NCBI RefSeq assembly: GCF_000374085.1
Contig: NZ_KB893565.1
Span: 1 to 59,736 of the forward strand
DNA length: 59,736 nucleotides
From: Spirosoma spitsbergense DSM 19989
GTDB taxonomy: Bacteria; Bacteroidota; Bacteroidia; Cytophagales; Spirosomataceae
Direction: 5' to 3'
Below, piece after piece: positions 44,630-51,070 of the stretch. How positions within the stretch are numbered: position 1 is the first letter of the stretch; each line of letters starts with the position of its first letter. The translations under genes were made by a program, and so were the position numbers. Below the pieces are notes generated by a model that made no database searches, was not told the DNA's origin, and saw only the letters and a list, made by a program, of their open reading frames with translations.

Positions 44630-45914
44630 CGTCCCCCGTTTCCTGCGTAACCCAACCACCTTCACCATTTTTGGCGCGGTGGCCGCTTTCTGTACGTATG
44701 CCTGCATGTACGCCTTCCGAAAGGGAATTACCGCCGTCACGTTCGAGGGGGTGGCCTTTGCCGGTATCAGCTACAAAATCTGGCTCATCACGGCGCAGGT
44801 TTTAGGCTACGCGGCTTCCAAGCGAATTGGGGTCAAGGTCGTTTCGGAAATGTCGCCGGGACGGCGGGCGTTGAGTATTCTGCTGTTTATTGGGTTTGCC
44901 GAACTGGCCCTGTTGGGTTTTGCCCTGGTTCCGGCACCGTACAATATTATTTTTCTATTTCTGAATGGTCTGCCGCTGGGTATGGTGTATGGCATCATGC
45001 TGGGTTTTCTGGAAGGACGCAAACAAACTGATGCGCTGGTAGCCGGACTGACGGCTTCGTTCATTTTTGCGTCCGGGTTTGTGAAAACCGTTGCGCTCAC
45101 CATCCGTGCCGATTGGGGCGTCTCCGAGTTTTGGCTACCCTTCGTAACGGGATTACTCTTCGTGCCGCCGTTGCTGCTGGCCGTGTATGCCCTCACCTTG
45201 CTGCCCCCACCAACGGCCGAAGATCGTGCCCTTCGTACTGAACGCAAACCGATGGATGCTGCCGAACGACGCGCTTTTATCGCCAACTTTCGGGTGGGGC
45301 TGGTGCTGCTTATTGCTTCCTACGTGCTGCTATCGGCTTTCCGGGACTTTCGCGATAACTTCGGTCCCGAAATACTGCGCGATGCGGGCGTCGATAACCC
45401 CGGCATTTTCGCTAAAACCGAAACGCTGGTAGCCGTTGGTATCCTGATTGTGATGGCGTTGCTTCAGCGCGTAACCAACAACTTTCGCGCCTTCGCACTA
45501 TTGAACGCCCTGATGCTGGCGGGGGCTGCGCTGGTGGGGTTAAGCACCTACGCGTACTCACTCGAATTGCTCTCGGCGGGCAACTGGTTTCTGCTGACGG
45601 GCCTCGGTCTGTACATGGCCTATGTGCCTTGCAACGGGCTATATTTCGAGCGGTTAATTGCGTCTTTCCGGTACGTGAGTACGGTGGGTTTCATCGTCAC
45701 GCTGGCCGACTGGTACGGGTATCTGGGTAGTGTGAGCGTGCTGTTGTACAAGAACTTCGGGCAGGCCACCATCAGCTACCGCGAATTTTTTATGTATGGT
45801 GCCTACATCATGGCTGTGCTGTACATCGGGCTGGTTGTGGCTTCGTTTGCGTACTTTAGCCGCCGGTTTCGGACTGCGTCAGTAAACCCAACGCCGAAAG
45901 TCATTGTTGAGTAA
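44616..45914 (+). CDS. DUF5690 family membrane transporter (MFS-like)
   Basis: A 432-residue polytopic membrane protein with about twelve hydrophobic segments and the FCTYACMYAFRKGI signature of DUF5690, a major-facilitator-like family from Bacteroidota. I recall this family near PhnX-like and TIGR03364 genes, so it may carry phosphonate or its breakdown products across the inner membrane; that is inference. The frame has a TGA at 44598-44600, and no ATG occurs before 44706 inside the first helix. Initiation must therefore be at TTG 44601 or 44607 or GTG 44616, all inside the toxin gene. I take GTG 44616. Translation is probably coupled to the toxin. Confidence 0.82.
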   Translation: MTITNVPRFLRNPTTFTIFGAVAAFCTYACMYAFRKGITAVTFEGVAFAGISYKIWLITAQVLGYAASKRIGVKVVSEMSPGRRALSILLFIGFAELALLGFALVPAPYNIIFLFLNGLPLGMVYGIMLGFLEGRKQTDALVAGLTASFIFASGFVKTVALTIRADWGVSEFWLPFVTGLLFVPPLLLAVYALTLLPPPTAEDRALRTERKPMDAAERRAFIANFRVGLVLLIASYVLLSAFRDFRDNFGPEILRDAGVDNPGIFAKTETLVAVGILIVMALLQRVTNNFRAFALLNALMLAGAALVGLSTYAYSLELLSAGNWFLLTGLGLYMAYVPCNGLYFERLIASFRYVSTVGFIVTLADWYGYLGSVSVLLYKNFGQATISYREFFMYGAYIMAVLYIGLVVASFAYFSRRFRTASVNPTPKVIVE

Positions 45915-45952
45915 ATGAATACTGTCAACCGGCGAAACAAACACATCCGGCT

Positions 45953-46324
45953 ATGGAAAACGTAACGACTGCCACACGAACGCTTGCGTCAGGATACACT
46001 CTCGAACCAGCTACGTCGGCTATGCTCCGCGAATTTAGGCTGGCCCTGGAACTGCATTTTGGGGAACGGCTTCGTGCCGTTGTGCTGTATGGGTCCTACG
46101 CGCGCGGGGACTACCATGATGAATCAGATATTGATTTAATGATAACCCTGAATGACGGGCAACTGAATTCCATCACCGAAGTCTGGAGCCTGAGCGATTT
46201 ACAGGTTGACTTTCTGGACCGTTACGGAAAAATAATTTCCCCTTTGGTCGTCCCTCATCGCCAATACGAATACTCATTCGGCCCTATCTATCAAAACGCC
46301 CGACAGGAGGGGATTTTGATATGA
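45953..46324 (+). CDS. MNT-type minimal nucleotidyltransferase (antitoxin partner of HEPN)
   Basis: A 123-residue minimal nucleotidyltransferase. GSYARG is at residues 47-52, followed by the catalytic pair D59 and D61 in SDIDLMI; D86 in QVDF is a candidate third acid. MNT proteins paired with HEPN partners act as antitoxins in type VII modules, in known cases by adding AMP to the HEPN toxin. Its stop codon overlaps the start of the HEPN gene in the ATGA manner, which supports a functional pair. Four coupled genes begin with it. Confidence 0.9.
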   Translation: MENVTTATRTLASGYTLEPATSAMLREFRLALELHFGERLRAVVLYGSYARGDYHDESDIDLMITLNDGQLNSITEVWSLSDLQVDFLDRYGKIISPLVVPHRQYEYSFGPIYQNARQEGILI

Positions 46325-46722
46325 ATGAACAACTCAACCGCTTTCTGGAACGGGCTGCCGATACACTGGAAGTGGCTGATTTGCTGTTAAAACACGAGTA
46401 TGAACTGGCCCTTGCTAACCGGGCGTACTATGCTGTATTTTATTGCATAAGCGCCTTGCTTCTGTCCGAAGATGTAATCGCTAAATCGCACGAAGGTGCA
46501 CGAAGTAAGTTCCATGAGTTTTTCGTGAAGACAGGCCGTTTCGACCGTGAAATTAGTAAGTTAATCGCTCGAAGTGCTGAAGCCCGTCAATCGGCAGACT
46601 ATAACATGGATATCGATATCACGGAAGAACAGGCTCGTGAACTGCTCACGGACGCACACCGATTTTACCAGATGACACTCGATTACTTCCAAAAAACTAC
46701 TTCACAAACAACTACCAAATGA
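46321..46722 (+). CDS. HEPN-domain protein (UPF0332-like), toxin candidate
   Basis: A 133-residue all-alpha HEPN protein of the PF05168/UPF0332 type, with the NRAYYAVFYCISALLL helix and HEGARSKFHEFFVKTG segment. The canonical HEPN ribonuclease motif is Rx4-6H. Here R61 and H65 are separated by only three residues and H57 lies before the arginine, so the nuclease centre may be altered or non-canonical. It overlaps the nucleotidyltransferase gene by ATGA and in turn overlaps the methyltransferase start by ATGA. Role as RNase toxin is by family association. Confidence 0.88.
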   Translation: MNEQLNRFLERAADTLEVADLLLKHEYELALANRAYYAVFYCISALLLSEDVIAKSHEGARSKFHEFFVKTGRFDREISKLIARSAEARQSADYNMDIDITEEQARELLTDAHRFYQMTLDYFQKTTSQTTTK

Positions 46723-47390
46723 ATCCATGGAACAACGTTCCCGCTGCCGATTACGAACGCCACATGAGCCACGAAACGGTGGGGCAACTGGCTGAACTGA
46801 ATGAGATTACCCGTGAGAAGGTGGAGCAGCGTTATCCGCAGACGGTAGCGGTGTACGGAGCCTGCACGGGTAACGGATTGGCCCATTTTGTGGACGCCCG
46901 AACGGTCTACGCGGTTGATATTAATCCGGCTTACCTGGCTATTTGCCATGACCGATACGATCCCATTTTGAATGAACTGGTGCTGGTGCAGGCGGATATC
47001 AACCACGATGTCGTGCCTATTCCTGCTGACTCTGTCGATCTGATCATCTGTCATCTGTTTCTGGAATACGTCGATCTGGAACGCGCTTTTGCCAGTTTCC
47101 GGCAGGTGCTCCGCCCCGGGGGATTACTTAACATCGTGCTGCAGCGCAGTAACGATACGGGCTGGGTGAGCAACACGGGCGTAACGACCCTCCGACCCGT
47201 GGCGGCCATTGCCCATGAGGTACCAGACGAAACACTGCGGCAACACGCCTTGCCGGAATTTCGTTTTGCCGGAAGTCAAACCTACCGGATGCCAAACGGG
47301 AAAAGCTTGGTGTCCTACGATTTTATTAACGGGGAAGTTGCCCAATCCACGAGTGAAGAAAGTACTGATTTTGAGTGGCCTGAGTGGTAG
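46719..47390 (+). CDS. Class I SAM-dependent methyltransferase
   Basis: A 223-residue class I methyltransferase. Motif I is the GACTGNG glycine loop at residues 47-53; ALDIN-like AVDIN follows as the acidic SAM-binding turn; the later ADSVDLIICHLFLEYV segment is motif IV-like and RPGGLLNIVLQ is the following strand. It has no EExxHxxH zinc motif, so it is not a Hen1-type RNA 3'-end methyltransferase. It overlaps the HEPN stop by ATGA and the kinase gene start by 38 bases. Substrate is unknown. Confidence 0.85.
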   Translation: MNPWNNVPAADYERHMSHETVGQLAELNEITREKVEQRYPQTVAVYGACTGNGLAHFVDARTVYAVDINPAYLAICHDRYDPILNELVLVQADINHDVVPIPADSVDLIICHLFLEYVDLERAFASFRQVLRPGGLLNIVLQRSNDTGWVSNTGVTTLRPVAAIAHEVPDETLRQHALPEFRFAGSQTYRMPNGKSLVSYDFINGEVAQSTSEESTDFEWPEW

Positions 47391-48294
47391 CGGCAAATCG
47401 ACGGTTGCCCGACAGTTCTGCACAGACAACCCAAACTGGCTGCGTGTGAACCGCGATGATCTGCGCCGGAGCCTCTTGCCAGTATCCCTGCCGGAGTACT
47501 GGCAGACCTGGCCCGACGACCAGAAAAATCGGGTCGAAAATCTGGTCAATGCCTTACAGCAAACGGCCATCATTGAGGGCTTACGGCAGGGGTGGAACGT
47601 ATTGATCGACAATACAAACCTCCGGCTGAGTTACATCAATGAGTTTCGGAAGCTGCTAAGCACTCACTTCGACGCAGTAGAAATCAACTACCGACTTATC
47701 GACGTTCTGGTAAACGAATGCATTCAGCGCGACAAATACCGCGTTGACTCGGTAGGGGAGGCCGTTATCCGAAAACAGGCCGAACAACTGGCGGTGCTGA
47801 AACAGACCTTCCGGTTCCAGACTGAAATCATGACAACGAATCCCGCCTTTCAGCGGAAGCAGGATGAAACGCTGCCCCGCTGTATTCTGGTTGATATTGA
47901 TGGTACCGTGGCCGATAAGGGTGAGCGCTCACCTTTTGCCTGGCATCAGGTAGGGCTCGATACGCCCAAATGGCCCATTATTAACCTGGTGAAAGCCCTG
48001 CATGCTGCAGGCTACAAAATTGTGTTTTTTTCGGGCCGGGACGCCGTTTGCCGCTCACAAACCATCCACTGGCTGAATGAACAATTTGGCTGGCAATCGT
48101 CCGACTACGACCTGTTCATGCGCCCCCAAAAGGATAACCGGAAAGATTCGATCATCAAGCGGGAACTCTTCGAACAGCATATTCTGGGCCGTTACTACGT
48201 CGAATTTGTGGTCGACGATCGGCAGCAGGTTGTCGATATGTGGCGACGAACGCTAGGCCTGACGTGCATTCAGGTCGATTACGGTGATTTTTGA
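47353..48294 (+). CDS. Polynucleotide kinase-phosphatase-like protein (P-loop kinase + HAD phosphatase)
   Basis: A 313-residue fusion of an N-terminal P-loop kinase (GLSGSGKST, residues 9-17) and a C-terminal HAD-type phosphatase with D181 and D183 in DIDGTVAD and further acids in VDDRQQVVD. The order matches T4 PseT-type polynucleotide kinase-phosphatases, which phosphorylate 5'-OH ends and remove 3'-phosphates. The only start before the P-loop that gives a full first strand is GTG 47353, which overlaps the methyltransferase gene by 38 bases. No RNA ligase is encoded next to it. It may be RNA end healing; a nucleotide or sugar kinase-phosphatase is an alternative. Confidence 0.8.
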   Translation: MKKVLILSGLSGSGKSTVARQFCTDNPNWLRVNRDDLRRSLLPVSLPEYWQTWPDDQKNRVENLVNALQQTAIIEGLRQGWNVLIDNTNLRLSYINEFRKLLSTHFDAVEINYRLIDVLVNECIQRDKYRVDSVGEAVIRKQAEQLAVLKQTFRFQTEIMTTNPAFQRKQDETLPRCILVDIDGTVADKGERSPFAWHQVGLDTPKWPIINLVKALHAAGYKIVFFSGRDAVCRSQTIHWLNEQFGWQSSDYDLFMRPQKDNRKDSIIKRELFEQHILGRYYVEFVVDDRQQVVDMWRRTLGLTCIQVDYGDF

Positions 48295-48303
48295 GCAGCA
48301 TAG

Positions 48304-48331
48304 ATTGGGCCTGCCGGTCGGCAGGCCCAAT
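48304..48331. terminator. Bidirectional terminator between the kinase-phosphatase and M14 genes
   Basis: A 13-base perfect inverted repeat (48304-48316 and 48319-48331) centred on GT and flanked by A/T, lying between two convergent genes. It is suited to end transcription from both sides. Confidence 0.88.
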
Positions 48332-48334
48332 TTG

Positions 48335-50971
48335 TTATTCGCTTTTTCCGGTGGTATTTCCAGCGGTTTTAGCGAGCGTACTTTCGTATAGCGCGTTGAA
48401 AATCAACTTGTACGTACCGCGTGGCTGACCGCGAAACTGGGGCCGGAAGCCGAACAGTACGACATTGCCCTTGTTTTGACGCGCCCGCAACACGGCTGCT
48501 TTCCCGGCAATGTATTTATCTTCATTTAAGGCCCATCCGCTCATCAGCAGGTCCTTTTTGGCGTAGCTGGCAATCAGTTCTACGGCCGGTTCGGGAGCGG
48601 CCTTCGTGGTTTCTTTACCCCCTTCACCCTCCCTGCGTTGCCGGACTATGTCAAACGCCCGGCTGTTCGAGAAGGCGGCTGCCACTTCTGGTTGCATACC
48701 GGCAGCGAGTGAAGTCCGGGTGTCTATAGTAGTCCGAATCAGTGAGCCAGGAATGTAAAACTGTTGATTAGATAGTCCGTCGGTCACATTTTTGACGGGC
48801 AACCCCAGCAACTCGATGGCAAAATCGCTGGCTTCATCGAAGGTGATAAGTGTCCCACCGTTGTTCACGTACTGGCTTAGGGCCAGTGTACCGCCCAGCC
48901 CCAATCCGCCCGTATATTGAGCGGGCATGGTATTGGGCGCGTGGCCGTTCAGAATTTCCTTTACGCCCTGGTCGGGAATGATGATGGCACTGTACGCCGA
49001 CAGATCTTTTTTGGCCATATCGGCATCGTGCAGCGTATCAACCGGGAAACCATAACTCTCCAGAAACCAGCGCGTCCACCCTTCATCCATGTTGGCCACC
49101 CACGATTTGTACAGACCCACTTTGGGTAGTTTGAGGGGGGTAATGCCGCTGGCGGGTTTAGTAGCCTGGGCGGTGAAACTTATCCCCAATTCGTTCGCTA
49201 ATTTTTTGATGCTTCGTTCGGTATTGGCTCCTTTCTGAATGAAAAACGAACCCGCATCGGCAGGTCCTATAGACACCGTTTCGCCTTCGCTCAGCAGTCG
49301 GTTTACGGCACTGACGCTGGCATTTTCGTTGCGCGACAGTCGGTAGCCATAGTCTGCGCTGGCCGCTACCTCGCCGGGTGCGGCTACCGCCTGTCCTTTC
49401 ACGGGGTCTGCCGTGGCAGTGAATTCTTTATCCACCCGGTTTACCTTCACGCCCATTTGCATAGGTAAGGTCCAACCGGCCAGGTCGTAGGGCGGAATGG
49501 GCGGGCCACCCGGATATAGTCGCTGATTGGGGTGTACCTGCTTCTCCATCAGGTCCATCACGTAGGGGATAAATGCCTGCCCCCCGTAAATGATGTAAGC
49601 CCCCGCCGGGTAGCTGACGTTATTGGCCTGAAACGGCTGGGTAGCCTTGCTAACCTCTACCCCGCTTTGCCGTAGCATGTTTATCAGGTTGAGGGCTTCT
49701 CCTTTGTCCCACTGATCGGCTGGTATGACATAGGCAAATGGTTTCGATTTGCCAGCGGTTTCGATGGCATCGCGGCCCATCTGGTAGATATTGAACAGGA
49801 ACTCCTCCCGTTTGTCGGCGGCCAGGACTAGGGTGGCCATTGAGGCTTCTTCCATGTAATTGACTGCATCCCGGAAGTGCGACTCTCCCCCTTTCCAGGG
49901 GTCGGCGTAAAAAATTTCGGTTCCGTTGGTAGCTGCCGTTACACCCACGCCTACCGTTTTGGGCAGCGAATCGGGCGGATAAAAACGGGGCGATGGAGTA
50001 GCGTGGGCCGTTTCGGTCAAAATGCCGATCTGGTTATGAAAATAAGGCACGGTACGCATACCGCCGTTCCACCACATACTAAAGCGCAGTTGCGAAACCA
50101 CGCCCGGCATTTTCTTCATGGCGAAACGACTGGCCATGGCCGACCCGACCAGGTTAACTCCTGACGTAACGCCAGGATGAATGTGCGGATTGACCGGATT
50201 GGCAAAAGGCGGAATGAATATGCGGGTCCAGGCGGGGGATGACTGGTGCTGATTATACACGATTTGCGGATACCACTGATTATACAGCACTTCCGACACC
50301 GCCTTCGTTTCGGGCATATTGTTGGTAAACCAGTCGCGGTTATTGTCGTGCCCAACGTAGTGGTGATAGAGCCAGGGGGGCGAGGTGGTTTCGTAGGGCG
50401 TGCCGAGGTTGCCGTTGTACCAGTCGGCCACAATATCGAGTCCGTCGGGGTTCATTTCGATCATCAGCAGAGCTACTACCTGATCGCGGATTTTCTTCAT
50501 CTCCGTCGATTCTTCAGTGACCATGCGGTACGCCAGTTCGGGCATCATCTGGGCTGCGGCCACTTCCGACGCGTGCAAACCCACGTCAATCCAGACAACC
50601 GCTTTACCCATTTCGGCTAACGTCCGGGCCTGTTTCGCGTCGATTCTGGCCCGTGACAATTGCTCGCTGATGCTGCGCCATTTGTCCAGTTGCTTCATGT
50701 TGGCCTCACTGGACACCATCAGCAACATCAGCGGCTTTCCCAGCACCGATTTGCCGATTTGTACCATCTTTACCCGGTTGCTGGCCTTATCCAGTCGCTG
50801 ATAATAGTCCATCAGCAGGTTGTACTTGGCTAATTTGTAATCGGCACCCGGCTCAAAGCCAAACACATCGATTGGTTTGGGCACCTGCGCCAGCGCAACG
50901 AGCGTCGTGCACAGCAGGGCAAGGAGTAGCCCGGCCCGGCACATGTTTAGTTTCCTGACAGAAAAATGCAT
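48335..50971 (-). CDS. Secreted M14-family zinc carboxypeptidase-like protein (paralogue 1)
   Basis: An 878-residue exported protein (signal ending VALAQ) with an N-terminal M14 peptidase domain. The zinc pair is H and E in GLHASE, DNNRDWF is the substrate-binding asparagine/arginine region, YNQHQSS carries the second zinc histidine, and GILTE the catalytic glutamate. A long C-terminal half of unknown role (with a glutamine amidotransferase-like III look in the WVANMDEGWTRWFLESYGFP stretch) follows. It is the last gene of a SusC-SusD-lipoprotein-M14-M14 operon and probably trims peptides. An internal ATG at 50944 is an alternative start. Confidence 0.85.
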   Translation of the reverse strand: MHFSVRKLNMCRAGLLLALLCTTLVALAQVPKPIDVFGFEPGADYKLAKYNLLMDYYQRLDKASNRVKMVQIGKSVLGKPLMLLMVSSEANMKQLDKWRSISEQLSRARIDAKQARTLAEMGKAVVWIDVGLHASEVAAAQMMPELAYRMVTEESTEMKKIRDQVVALLMIEMNPDGLDIVADWYNGNLGTPYETTSPPWLYHHYVGHDNNRDWFTNNMPETKAVSEVLYNQWYPQIVYNQHQSSPAWTRIFIPPFANPVNPHIHPGVTSGVNLVGSAMASRFAMKKMPGVVSQLRFSMWWNGGMRTVPYFHNQIGILTETAHATPSPRFYPPDSLPKTVGVGVTAATNGTEIFYADPWKGGESHFRDAVNYMEEASMATLVLAADKREEFLFNIYQMGRDAIETAGKSKPFAYVIPADQWDKGEALNLINMLRQSGVEVSKATQPFQANNVSYPAGAYIIYGGQAFIPYVMDLMEKQVHPNQRLYPGGPPIPPYDLAGWTLPMQMGVKVNRVDKEFTATADPVKGQAVAAPGEVAASADYGYRLSRNENASVSAVNRLLSEGETVSIGPADAGSFFIQKGANTERSIKKLANELGISFTAQATKPASGITPLKLPKVGLYKSWVANMDEGWTRWFLESYGFPVDTLHDADMAKKDLSAYSAIIIPDQGVKEILNGHAPNTMPAQYTGGLGLGGTLALSQYVNNGGTLITFDEASDFAIELLGLPVKNVTDGLSNQQFYIPGSLIRTTIDTRTSLAAGMQPEVAAAFSNSRAFDIVRQRREGEGGKETTKAAPEPAVELIASYAKKDLLMSGWALNEDKYIAGKAAVLRARQNKGNVVLFGFRPQFRGQPRGTYKLIFNALYESTLAKTAGNTTGKSE

Positions 50972-51070
50972 AAGGCGGTTAAGGAGGTGTTATAGTAGTT
51001 AAGGGTTTCCTGAAACGGGGCGGGTTTGCCCGGTTGAACCGACAAACCCGCCAATGCTGGGCTAAAACCA

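Noticed and set aside
23985..45914. A polysaccharide utilisation locus around the first susCD
   Set aside because: No glycoside hydrolase, polysaccharide lyase or carbohydrate-binding gene is present between these coordinates, while several phosphonate or phosphoester enzymes are.
46719..47390. Hen1-type RNA 3'-end methyltransferase next to the kinase-phosphatase
   Set aside because: The EExxHxxH zinc motif of Hen1 is absent, so only a generic class I methyltransferase is supported.
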